From Chloroflexota bacterium (GTDB taxonomy: Bacteria > Chloroflexota > Anaerolineae > Promineifilales > Promineifilaceae), in the NCBI GenBank assembly GCA_017993775.1, contig JAGOMA010000025.1, forward strand, positions 3,063-67,062: DNA of 64,000 bases. Reading direction: 5' to 3'. The notes below the pieces were generated by a model that had not been told where the DNA came from, did not search any database, and was given only the letters and a program-made list of their open reading frames with translations. Below, one piece after another: positions 34,542-42,577 of the stretch. Made by a program: the position numbers and the translations under genes. Position 1 is the stretch's first letter. Each line of letters opens with the position of its first letter.

Positions 34542-35516
34542 TTATAAAAACTGGAAACGCGCTTCCAATGGGTCGTGGTCGGAACTGCGCACGGCCGTGG
34601 CCCTGTTCAGCCATTCCGCTTCCGGGTACAGGGCGTTGAAGTGCAGCGCATCCACGCCCACATACAGCGCCAACAACGCCGAACTGACCAGAACATGATC
34701 CAGAATTTCATTGCGCTCTTCCCAGATAAACGTGTACTCGTGAATGTCTTGTTTGAGCGGCAGTAAACTGGTCAATGGCGGCTCCGACGGCCGTCCGGCC
34801 AGAATGCGCAGCGGTTGGACCACTGCCTCTTCCGGGCCGCCGCGCCGCGAGGTATTCAGGTCGCCGGTCACCAGAACCAGGGCTTGCGGGTCACGATCTA
34901 GCAGCGTATTGACAAAATCGCGCACCACTCGCGCCTGCGCGTTGCGCTGCGCCAGATTCGCCGCCAGCCGCTCCTGTGTTTCGGCCGTAAATTCATCGGG
35001 AATGTAGTTGCTTTTGAAGTGATTGTTGATGATGGTCAGGGCACGGCCGTTTACCCCAAACTCCCCCACCAACGGTTCCCGGCCAGGATTGGGGCTGCGG
35101 GGGCCAAAGGCAGCGGCAACGGCCGTGCCCTCTAGTTGATACGCCTGCGCCAGTTCCACCCGCCGTTCGTCGTATAAAAAGCCGATCTGGATGCCCCGCC
35201 GGTCGCTGGTTGATGGCGAGATCGCCCGATACGCCGCCCCGCTGGCGGCGTTTACGGCGTCGCCCAGCCGCTGCAGCACGGCCTCGCTGCCCACTTCCTG
35301 CACAGCCAGGATGTGGGGCAGCTTGAGTTCGTGCTGGATGGCCAGACTCAGTTTGGCGAGTTGGGTGGGCAGCGACGGCCGTACCCATTCGCCGCCAATA
35401 CGCACCGTTACATCCCGCCCTTCGTCGAACAAATTGTACAAATTAAACGTCGTCACCACCGTGTCCCCCGGCAGCCCGCTCCGTTTACTGATTGGCTGGT
35501 ATGTTCCGTGCGGCAT
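34542..35516 (-). CDS. Endonuclease/exonuclease/phosphatase-family protein
   Basis: A 324-residue protein with the EEP fold seen in DNase I, sphingomyelinase and inositol-phosphatase relatives. Conserved elements are VVTTFNLYNLFDEGRD (metal-side Asn), HILAVQEVGSEAVL (catalytic Glu), TIINNHFKSNYI (His), LVTGDLNTSRRG (GDxN) and RSSDHDPLEARF (the SDHxP catalytic end). No signal peptide is evident, so it may act inside the cell. The substrate (DNA, phospholipid or nucleotide) cannot be told. AAGGAGG precedes the ATG at 35516. Confidence 0.87.
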   Translation of the reverse strand: MPHGTYQPISKRSGLPGDTVVTTFNLYNLFDEGRDVTVRIGGEWVRPSLPTQLAKLSLAIQHELKLPHILAVQEVGSEAVLQRLGDAVNAASGAAYRAISPSTSDRRGIQIGFLYDERRVELAQAYQLEGTAVAAAFGPRSPNPGREPLVGEFGVNGRALTIINNHFKSNYIPDEFTAETQERLAANLAQRNAQARVVRDFVNTLLDRDPQALVLVTGDLNTSRRGGPEEAVVQPLRILAGRPSEPPLTSLLPLKQDIHEYTFIWEERNEILDHVLVSSALLALYVGVDALHFNALYPEAEWLNRATAVRSSDHDPLEARFQFL

Positions 35517-35527
35517 GAGAATCCTCC

Positions 35528-35597
35528 TTGATTGACGATTTTTGATTGACGATTTGCGATTTTCCAATCGTAAAGCGCAAAGCGCAAATCGTCAATC
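35528..35597. repeat. Tandem and inverted repeat in the leader of the EEP gene
   Basis: TTGATTGACGATTT occurs twice in tandem (35528-35541, 35542-35555). GATTGACGATTTGCG (35544-35558) is the inverse of 35583-35597. They lie directly upstream of the ribosome-binding site, so a folded 5' leader is possible. Confidence 0.7.
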
Positions 35598-35632
35598 GCA
35601 AGATGAAAAACTAGAGGAAGAAGTTATGTATG

Positions 35633-35653
35633 GCGCTCGCGCTCGCGCTCGCT
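35633..35653. repeat. GCGCTC microsatellite
   Basis: GCGCTCGCGCTCGCGCTC-type repeat of a six-base unit, about three and a half copies, in the intergenic region before the zincin-like gene. Confidence 0.8.
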
Positions 35654-35805
35654 TTCCAGGGGTAAATTTGCCGGCTTAATCACTGTCAGGGCGGCGTGGA
35701 TTGGGGTATGATTGGGTTACGGCCGTTTCGTCTTTTCACATGTTGGGGGTAAAACCGGCGGCCTGTAGATAAGTGTGTGGCGAACCCAAAGTTGAAAGGA
35801 AATCG

Positions 35806-36600
35806 ATGACAGGTAGGGTAACGGCCGTCGCCGAATGGCTGGCAGAACGACTCCGAGATGTGTCTATGTGGCCCATCAATCTGGTGCGCGATTTTCCGAC
35901 GCGGGCGGCTCGTTGGTTGGGCACGTTTTGGCGCGGCGTGGGTGGTCTGGTTTCTTTGCTGCCGGAGTGGACGCAGGCCCGGCGCGAACGGCGGACGGCC
36001 GTCTGGCGACGGCAAAAGTTGGGCCGCCTGGCCGACGGCCTGCACCAATTAGTTATCCAAACGTTTGATCTGCTGGGCGGGCCAGAAATTGCCCAATGCC
36101 TGATGCACTTCGGCGCGCGCACGTCGCCGCTGTCCGGTGCGGAAATCACCCTGATCGCCAGAGTGTTGGGGCCGGACGCGCTGCGTTTTGGCGATATTCG
36201 TGTGGCCGAAGGCGGGCTGTATCATCTGGTTTTCCGCTTCAATGGCAATTTGGCGTTTGCCACCTGGCACACCATCAACTTGCCGCGCAACGGCCGTTGC
36301 ACACGGGACAACCTGCCCATTGTCGTCCATGAATTGACGCATGTGTTTCAATATGAACGCGTGGGCAGCCGGTATTTGGGTGAAGCGATTTACATGCTTA
36401 TCAAGACGAAACGAGATTGTTACAATTATGGCGGCGCCGCAGGTCTCAGAGAGGCGCAGGCGACCGGCCGGTGTTATCGTGACTACAATCGTGAGCAGCA
36501 GGCTCAGATTACCCAAGATTATTTTACTTTATGCGAGAAAGGGTCAGACGTGACCGCTTATGAACCGTTTATTGCTCAGGTACGCGCCGGTGAGTTATAG
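35806..36600 (+). CDS. Zincin-like protein with HELTH motif
   Basis: A 264-residue protein of no firmly recognised family. Its centre contains IVVHELTHVFQYERVG, in which HExxH is the zinc-binding helix of metallopeptidases; GEAIYML downstream could supply the third ligand, as in DUF4157-type zincins. The N-terminus is basic with amphipathic helices (LAERLRDVSMWPINLVRDF), and no classical signal peptide is seen. The end overlaps the start of the substrate-binding lipoprotein gene by 41 bases. ATG at 35806 follows GAAAGGA. The activity is untested: several DUF4157 relatives are toxin-linked or inactive. Confidence 0.68.
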   Translation: MTGRVTAVAEWLAERLRDVSMWPINLVRDFPTRAARWLGTFWRGVGGLVSLLPEWTQARRERRTAVWRRQKLGRLADGLHQLVIQTFDLLGGPEIAQCLMHFGARTSPLSGAEITLIARVLGPDALRFGDIRVAEGGLYHLVFRFNGNLAFATWHTINLPRNGRCTRDNLPIVVHELTHVFQYERVGSRYLGEAIYMLIKTKRDCYNYGGAAGLREAQATGRCYRDYNREQQAQITQDYFTLCEKGSDVTAYEPFIAQVRAGEL

Positions 36601-38542
36601 GTGGCTTTTTGCGTTTTTCGGCCTGGTATTGACGGCCGTCTGGCTGTCTGCCTGCCGTGTGCCGGTGGAGGTGGAACCAGAAACCGTGACGCCTGTGCCG
36701 CGTCCGGAGCCATCGACCGAACCGGCTACGGCTGTGATCCAGCCGGAAGCGACGTACGCCGGAACCAAGGACCTGGTGGTTTGCCTTTCCCGCGAACCGG
36801 AGACGTTGTACCGTTACGGCCGTTCCGCCCGCGTGGAAAAGGCGGTGCTTCATGGCATCTACGAAAATGATTACACCCACCTTTCCTTTGCCTACCAGCC
36901 GCAGGGGCTGGTAAAGCTGCCCAATCTGGCCGACGGCGACGCTGTCTGGCAGCAGGTGACGGTGAAAACGGGCGACCGGGTGGTGGATGTGGATGGCAAT
37001 GTGGTGACGCTGACTATGGGCGAACGGCTGCGGTTGGCCGATGGGGAAACGGCCGTTTTCACCGGCACGCCCGTCGTGATGGCCCAGTTGGCCGCCGACT
37101 TTCGGCTGCAGCCGCGCGTTTGGGCGGATGGCGTGCCGGTTACGGCCGCCGATTCTGTCTACAGCTTTGAAATGGCCGCCCATCCCGACACGCCCGCGCC
37201 CAAGGGAAAAATTGAACGCACGGCCGTTTACCAGGCCCTGGATGATGTCACTGTGCGCTGGGTGGGGCTGCCCGGGTTTAACGATCCGACCTATTTCACC
37301 AATTTTTGGGGACCGCTGCCGCGCCACGCCTGGCAAGCGTATACGCCCACCGACCTGCTCACCGCCGAAGCCTCCGACCGGTTTCCGCTGGGAGATGGGC
37401 CGTTTCAGGTGGTGGAATGGGTGGCCGGCGATTATTTGCGCCTGGAGCCGAATCCGTTTTATTACCGCGCCGCCGAAGGGCTGCCCTATCTGGACAGTGT
37501 GACGTTTCGCTTTTTGCCGGACCCCGACAAGCGGCTGGCGCAAATTTTGGCCGGCACCTGCGACATTGCCGCCCAGGATGCGGTGGAGCTAAGCCAGGCT
37601 GCGCTGTTTTTGGATGCGGAAAACGGGGGATTTTTACGGCCGTATTTCCAAATTGGCAGCGTGTATGAAGCGATTACCCTGGGCATAAACTCGTGGGGCA
37701 ATTATGGCGATGGCCTGGGCCGCCCCGACTGGTTTGAAGATGTGCGCGTGCGGCAGGCGTTGGCGTTGTGTCTGGACCGGCAGGCGATGGTGGATGGTTT
37801 GTTTTACGGCCGTTCCGAAATTATGCACAGCCAGATTCCCGCCGCTCACCCGCTGTTTACCCCCGAAATCCGCCAGTGGCCTTATGATCCGGCGGCAGGC
37901 GCGGCGCTCCTGACGGCCGCCGGCTACCAGGATACAAACCAGGACGGCCTGCGCGAAGATCCGCAAACCGGCGAACCGTTTCGCATCACCTTCCACACCA
38001 CGACCCAATATGCCATCAACCAGCCGCTGGCGACGATGATTCAGGAAAACCTGCGCGCCTGCGGCGTTGAGGCGCAGGTTGTCTTTTTGCCGGTGGAGGA
38101 GTTGTATGCCGCCGGCGAGGAAAGCCCGCTCTTTGGCCGCCGCTTCGATATGGGACAGATTGCCTGGCCGGTGGGGGAGCAGTCGATGTGCCATTTGTTT
38201 GCTTCGTGGGAGATGACGGGGCCAAACGGCCGTGTTAATTCGCAGACCGGCGCGCCCTATGGCAGTTGGAACGGGTTGAATAACACCGGCTGGGGGCAGT
38301 TGGAATACGACGCCGCTTGCCGCAAAGCCCGCGACCTTTTGCCGGGCATGCCTGGCTATGATGAAAACTTCCAGGAAACGCAGCGGCTTCTGGCGGAAAA
38401 CCTGCCCATGATTCCGCTGTTTATGCGCCTGAAATTGGCCGTAACGCGCCCTGGCGTGCGTCATTTTGTCCTGGACCCTACGCAAGATTCGGAAATGTGG
38501 AACTTGTTTGCCCTGGATCTGGCAAACGGCCGTGACAATTGA
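36560..38542 (+). CDS. Peptide/dipeptide-type ABC substrate-binding lipoprotein (SBP_bac_5)
   Basis: A 660-residue exported protein. The N-terminal signal ends in the lipobox VWLSAC (about residues 28-32), followed by a Pro/Glu/Thr-rich spacer. The family motifs are seen at VWADGVPVTAADSVYSFEMA, GDGPFQVVEWVAGDYLRLEP and PDPDKRLAQILAGTCDIAAQ, with LALCLDRQAMVDGLFYG. The ligand is probably an oligopeptide or similar. No permease or ATPase lies beside it. Its start is within the preceding gene (41 bases overlap), suggesting coupled translation; a GTG at 36590 is an alternative but would shorten the signal peptide. Confidence 0.9.
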   Translation: MNRLLLRYAPVSYRWLFAFFGLVLTAVWLSACRVPVEVEPETVTPVPRPEPSTEPATAVIQPEATYAGTKDLVVCLSREPETLYRYGRSARVEKAVLHGIYENDYTHLSFAYQPQGLVKLPNLADGDAVWQQVTVKTGDRVVDVDGNVVTLTMGERLRLADGETAVFTGTPVVMAQLAADFRLQPRVWADGVPVTAADSVYSFEMAAHPDTPAPKGKIERTAVYQALDDVTVRWVGLPGFNDPTYFTNFWGPLPRHAWQAYTPTDLLTAEASDRFPLGDGPFQVVEWVAGDYLRLEPNPFYYRAAEGLPYLDSVTFRFLPDPDKRLAQILAGTCDIAAQDAVELSQAALFLDAENGGFLRPYFQIGSVYEAITLGINSWGNYGDGLGRPDWFEDVRVRQALALCLDRQAMVDGLFYGRSEIMHSQIPAAHPLFTPEIRQWPYDPAAGAALLTAAGYQDTNQDGLREDPQTGEPFRITFHTTTQYAINQPLATMIQENLRACGVEAQVVFLPVEELYAAGEESPLFGRRFDMGQIAWPVGEQSMCHLFASWEMTGPNGRVNSQTGAPYGSWNGLNNTGWGQLEYDAACRKARDLLPGMPGYDENFQETQRLLAENLPMIPLFMRLKLAVTRPGVRHFVLDPTQDSEMWNLFALDLANGRDN

Positions 38543-38680
38543 CCAGATGAGCGAAAATCTTATAATTGCCTCTACATCCGTGTCCTACGTTCATTTGAAT
38601 GTGTATATCCCACAGTCCCGATTGTTTTGCCGCCGCCCGACTTACGGCGCATCACCAAGCAAGCGGTAGAGTTGAGAACC

Positions 38681-39811
38681 ATGGCAGACGTAAAAAAAGT
38701 ATTGGTTGTAGATGATCACTTTGAAATGCTGGAACTGCTGCGCACCTTGTTGGAACTATCTAACGAGGAGTGCGAAGTGCTGGCTGTGCCCTCTGCCGAA
38801 GAAGGGCTGCTGGAGTTTCGCCGCACCCATTTCGATCTGGTGATCACCGATGTGCGTTTGCCGGGGATGAGCGGGTTTGATCTGGTGCGCCGTTTGCAGA
38901 AATTAGGCCGCAATACGCCGGTGATCATGATTACGGCTTATTCCTCTTCAGAAGGACAAAAAGAGGCCAGCACATTGGGCGTGCTGCGCTATTTCTCCAA
39001 ACCGCTGGACACGGATGCGGTGCTGATGGCCGTGCAGTTGGCCTTGCATGGGGAAATTCCGCCCGCGCAAGAGAAAACACCTGTGGCGGCAGCTACGCCC
39101 ACGGCCGTTTCCGATGCCGTCCGTAAGCGCTTGCAAACGTTACGCGCCGATACCGGCGCGGCCGGCTTGCTGCTGGCCACCACCGCCGGACAGATTGTGT
39201 TTGAAGCCGCCGCCAATCGTCGCCTGGATTTTGTTCAGTTGGCCTCTGCTTTGGGCCAAACCATCAAACAAAGTTTTGCCCTTAGCGCGCACCTGGATGG
39301 CGAAACGCCGAATACCATCCAATATTATGCCGGGGAAACGATTGAGTTGTACTGCGCCAACGTCGGGCAGGATTATTTTCTGGCGATCTTGTTTGATGTG
39401 CAGCTTCGGCGCGGGCGGATTGGCACCATTTGGGTGTTTACCCAGCGCGCGATCAAAGACCTGGCCGATTTGATGGCGGAAGGGTCAGCGCCAGCGGCGG
39501 TGGTAAAAAACAAACCGGTAACGGCCGTTGCCCCACCGCTCCCTTCCCCGGCAAAACCCTTGCCCAAAGCCCAACCACCAGCCGCCAAAAAGCCAGAAAC
39601 GCCGCCAGCGCTGGTGCAAAACGATGACATTTTGGCGATGATGAAAGATATGCTGGCGAGTCAGGAAGAAGGAGCGCCTGCTGACGAACGCCCACAAAAA
39701 CCGATCAAACTGGGCACAGCTGAACTGGAAGACCTGTTTGGCGTTGAGCCGGAGGCGGCTAACGAAGAAACCGACCTGGATGCGTTTTGGGACGACCTCT
39801 TGGGCGAATGA
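38681..39811 (+). CDS. Response-regulator receiver fused to Roadblock/LC7-like domain
   Basis: A 376-residue protein. Residues 1-122 form a receiver with the phosphorylatable D57 in LVITDVRLPG and the conserved lysine in LRYFSKPLD. Residues about 150-285 (LQTLRADTGAAGLLLATTAG; DYFLAILFDV) resemble the Roadblock/LC7 family found with small GTPases and gliding or polarity systems. The remainder (about 285-376) is a Pro/Ala-rich linker ending in an acidic tail (LEDLFGVEPEAANEETDLDA). No DNA-binding domain is present, so the output is probably protein interaction. ATG at 38681 starts the receiver correctly. Confidence 0.8.
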   Translation: MADVKKVLVVDDHFEMLELLRTLLELSNEECEVLAVPSAEEGLLEFRRTHFDLVITDVRLPGMSGFDLVRRLQKLGRNTPVIMITAYSSSEGQKEASTLGVLRYFSKPLDTDAVLMAVQLALHGEIPPAQEKTPVAAATPTAVSDAVRKRLQTLRADTGAAGLLLATTAGQIVFEAAANRRLDFVQLASALGQTIKQSFALSAHLDGETPNTIQYYAGETIELYCANVGQDYFLAILFDVQLRRGRIGTIWVFTQRAIKDLADLMAEGSAPAAVVKNKPVTAVAPPLPSPAKPLPKAQPPAAKKPETPPALVQNDDILAMMKDMLASQEEGAPADERPQKPIKLGTAELEDLFGVEPEAANEETDLDAFWDDLLGE

Positions 39812-39843
39812 GGCGGCCGAATGAAACGGTTGAGGCGATTTTT

Positions 39844-40794
39844 TTAGCGTTTGACTGCCCGGCGGGCGGCAATTTCCAGGTAATGGATGATTTCACCGGC
39901 CACATTCACGCCGGTAACGCTCTCGATGCCTTGCAAACCGGGGGAGGAATTGACCTCCACAATCAGCGGGCCGCGATTTGAAAGCAAAATATCGACCCCG
40001 GCTACTTTTAAGCCGTGTGTTTGAGCGGCGGCGACGGCCAATTGAACCATCTCTTTGTCTGGGGTGATAGACACGGCCGTTCCCCCCAAATGCAAATTGG
40101 CCCGAAACTCCCCTTCGCCGCTGGCCCGCCGCTCCATGGCCGCCACACAGCGGTTTCCCACCACAATCAGGCGCAAATCTTTGCCCGCCGATTCGGCGAT
40201 AAATTCCTGAACCAGCGCTTCTCGTTTGGCTTGTTGAATGGTTTTCATCACGGCCACGGCCGTGGCCAAATTATGCGCCAGGATAACCCCTTTCCCCTGC
40301 GTCCCTTGCACCAATTTGATGATCACCGGCGGGCCGCCGACCGACTGCACGGCCGTAAACAATGCCTCCGGGTGGGCCAGGACGGCCGTTTTGGGGATAG
40401 GCAAGTTCGCCTGAGCCATCACCTGCACACTGTGCAGCTTATCCCGCGAGCAGGCAATCGCCTCTGAAGTTGCGGTTGTATAAACGCCATGCGCCTCAAA
40501 CTGGCGCACCACCGCCAGGCCATATTGGGTAATCGACGCGCCGATGCGGGGGATAATGGCGTCGAGGGGCGGCAGATGGGTTACGGACCTGGCCGAACTG
40601 CTCCATTGGCTGCCCCAGCCGGGCATGAACCCGGCCTTGATGATTTTGATGGGACGGCCGTTGGTTGGGCCAGCTTCCACGGCGACGGCCGTGGTATCAA
40701 TCACCAAGGCTTCGTGCCCCTGTTCTCGCGCCGCCTGGGTCAGACGGCGCGTGCTGTACAGCATACGATTGCGCGATAAAATGCCTATTCTCAT
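39844..40794 (-). CDS. rimK: RimK-type ATP-grasp alpha-L-glutamate ligase
   Basis: A 316-residue ATP-grasp enzyme. The family stretches are SRDKLHSVQVMAQANLPIPK, VIIKLVQGTQGKGVILAHN (ATP-binding loop), FIAESAGKDLRLIVVGNRCV and LIVEVNSSPGLQGIESVTG (metal-binding EVNSSPG). Relatives add glutamate or other amino acids to protein or small-molecule carboxylates, for example to ribosomal protein S6. The N-terminal half (IPRIGASITQYGLAVVRQFE) is the preATP-grasp domain of RimK. It is convergent with the receiver-Roadblock gene. The precise acceptor is not determined. Confidence 0.92.
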   Translation of the reverse strand: MRIGILSRNRMLYSTRRLTQAAREQGHEALVIDTTAVAVEAGPTNGRPIKIIKAGFMPGWGSQWSSSARSVTHLPPLDAIIPRIGASITQYGLAVVRQFEAHGVYTTATSEAIACSRDKLHSVQVMAQANLPIPKTAVLAHPEALFTAVQSVGGPPVIIKLVQGTQGKGVILAHNLATAVAVMKTIQQAKREALVQEFIAESAGKDLRLIVVGNRCVAAMERRASGEGEFRANLHLGGTAVSITPDKEMVQLAVAAAQTHGLKVAGVDILLSNRGPLIVEVNSSPGLQGIESVTGVNVAGEIIHYLEIAARRAVKR

Positions 40795-40862
40795 GGGTTC
40801 CCGTTTTGACCTGCCAAAACAATCTCGTTACAATCACCGCTCTGTCTGAAGAGGATAAATGA

Positions 40863-41621
40863 ATGAGTGATGTAGAAGCTTTTGTAATTGTTCCCACCTA
40901 TAACGAAGCGGATAACCTGGATGATTTAGTCTCGCAGTTGTTGGCTTTGCCCGTTCGTGTTAGTGTGCTTGTTGTTGATGATAATTCGCCCGATGGAACT
41001 GGTCAAATGGCCGACGCCTGGGCGGCCAAACACCCCGGCCGCGTTCATGTGGTTCATCGCCCGGGTAAAATGGGTCTGGGCACGGCGTATATTGCTGGTT
41101 TTAGAACGGCCGTTGGCGAATTAAAAGCCACCCGCGTCATGACCATGGACGCCGATTTTTCGCACAACCCACGCTACATTCCGGCCATGATCGAAATGAG
41201 CAAAGACAAACACGTGGTCATAGGTTCCAGATACGTGCCCGGCGGCGGGCAGATCAACTGCACCTGGAAGCGCGTCTTTTTAAGCCGGGTGGCCAATATG
41301 GTGGCCAAAACCCTGCTCGGTCTGAAGGCGAAAGACACCACCGCCGGTTTCCGTTTGTACCGCCGGGAAGTATTAGAATCCATTCCTCTGGAGCAGATAT
41401 TTTCCAGCGGCTATTCGTTCCTGGTAGAAATGTTGTTTATGTGCCAGCGTCGCGGCTGGCAAATTGGCGAAGTGCCGATTGTTTTTGAAGATCGCCGCAA
41501 AGGGCAAACGAAAATTTCGCGCCAGGAAGTGTTTAAGGCGCAATATACGGTTTTTCGCCTGTTTTTGCGCCGCCTGCGTGGCGGCGAGCCGCGGCGGCCT
41601 ACCATTCCGATTTCCTCATGA
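40863..41621 (+). CDS. Polyprenol monophosphomannose synthase-like GT2
   Basis: A 252-residue family 2 glycosyltransferase of the dolichol-phosphate mannosyltransferase type. IVPTYNEADNLDDLVSQLLA is the nucleotide-binding start, VVDDNSPDGTGQMADAWAA and VMTMDADFSHNPRYIPAMIE give the DxD metal site, and VIGSRYVPGG and TAGFRLYRREVLE are characteristic of DPM1. It transfers mannose (or a related sugar) to a lipid phosphate carrier for use by membrane GT-C enzymes. It overlaps the methyltransferase gene by four bases (ATGA) and begins the operon that ends at 47199. Confidence 0.92.
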   Translation: MSDVEAFVIVPTYNEADNLDDLVSQLLALPVRVSVLVVDDNSPDGTGQMADAWAAKHPGRVHVVHRPGKMGLGTAYIAGFRTAVGELKATRVMTMDADFSHNPRYIPAMIEMSKDKHVVIGSRYVPGGGQINCTWKRVFLSRVANMVAKTLLGLKAKDTTAGFRLYRREVLESIPLEQIFSSGYSFLVEMLFMCQRRGWQIGEVPIVFEDRRKGQTKISRQEVFKAQYTVFRLFLRRLRGGEPRRPTIPISS

Positions 41622-42535
41622 TTAAAGTAACTTGTAGTTTATGCGGCCAGGATGAGTTTGCCGTGCGATACCCGGCCACTTTAAATGGTTCCTCAGACGT
41701 TAACGTGGATGCGTTTCGCTGTACCAATCCGGGATATGGGCATCACCCGCAAATTGTGCAGTGTGCTAATTGTGGGTTTGTCTATGCCAATCCGCGATGG
41801 GCGGAAGATGATTTGTTGGCGGCGTATACGGCCGTTGAAGACCAAACCTATGTCAGCGAGCGCATTGGCCGGGAGCTGACCTTTCGTAAGCATTTACAAC
41901 ATTTGCAGAAATGGACTGGGCCGGGGAACGGCCGTTCGCTTCTGGACGTTGGGGCATACATCGGCGTATTTGTGGAAGTGGCGCAGGCGGCCGGCTGGCA
42001 GGCGATGGGCGTAGAGCCTTCCGATTGGGCTGCGGCGGAAGCGCAAAAGCGCGGTCTGGATGTAATCGTCGGCACGCAGGATGCACCGGAACTAGACGGC
42101 CGTCAGTTTGATGTGGTCACCATGTGGGACGTAATCGAACACGTCGACGATCCGGCAGCGGAAATGGCTAAAGCCTACCGGCTGCTGAAGCCCGGCGGCT
42201 GGTTGGTGGTACACACCATGGACGTAGACAGCCTGTTTTCGCGGTTGATGGGGCCGCGCTGGCCCTGGTACATGGATATGCACCTGCACTATTTCAGCCA
42301 AAAGACCATGCGGCAGATGTTGGCCCAGGCTGGTTTTGATGTGCGTTGGACAGGCGCGCAAGGCCGCTATTTACGCCTGAAATATATCGCCAGCCGCATC
42401 GGCGGCCTGAACCAGACCCTGGGGAAAATGGCCAAAGCAACCGTGCATGGACTGAAGATCGAGCAGGTTGCTTTGCCCGTGAACTTTGGCGACTTGTTTT
42501 CAGCGTATGCGCAACGGCCGTTGTCCGACAAATAA
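41618..42535 (+). CDS. SAM-dependent methyltransferase with N-terminal zinc-ribbon
   Basis: A 305-residue protein. The N-terminus has two CxxC pairs (TCSLCGQDEF; VQCANCGFVY) like a small zinc ribbon. Then comes the Rossmann methyltransferase: SLLDVGAYIGVFVEVAQAAG (motif I), AMGVEPSDWAAAEAQKRG, and VVTMWDVIEHVDDPAAEMAK (motif IV with DVIEHV). LLKPGGWLVVHT is the post-motif strand. Within this operon a role in methylating a lipid-linked sugar is reasonable but unproved. The start overlaps the previous stop. Confidence 0.9.
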   Translation: MIKVTCSLCGQDEFAVRYPATLNGSSDVNVDAFRCTNPGYGHHPQIVQCANCGFVYANPRWAEDDLLAAYTAVEDQTYVSERIGRELTFRKHLQHLQKWTGPGNGRSLLDVGAYIGVFVEVAQAAGWQAMGVEPSDWAAAEAQKRGLDVIVGTQDAPELDGRQFDVVTMWDVIEHVDDPAAEMAKAYRLLKPGGWLVVHTMDVDSLFSRLMGPRWPWYMDMHLHYFSQKTMRQMLAQAGFDVRWTGAQGRYLRLKYIASRIGGLNQTLGKMAKATVHGLKIEQVALPVNFGDLFSAYAQRPLSDK

Positions 42536-42577
42536 CCATCAAAAGCCGCAAGGGCTTTTATGGCTCCGCCGTAGGGT

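Noticed and set aside
36560-36600. Possible frameshift joining the zincin-like and lipoprotein genes
   Set aside because: The second frame starts with a complete lipoprotein signal peptide, so overlapping genes explain it better.
36569-38485. Long antisense frames opposite the peptide-binding lipoprotein
   Set aside because: The forward protein has all family motifs; the antisense frames are Arg/Gly/Gln-rich shadows.
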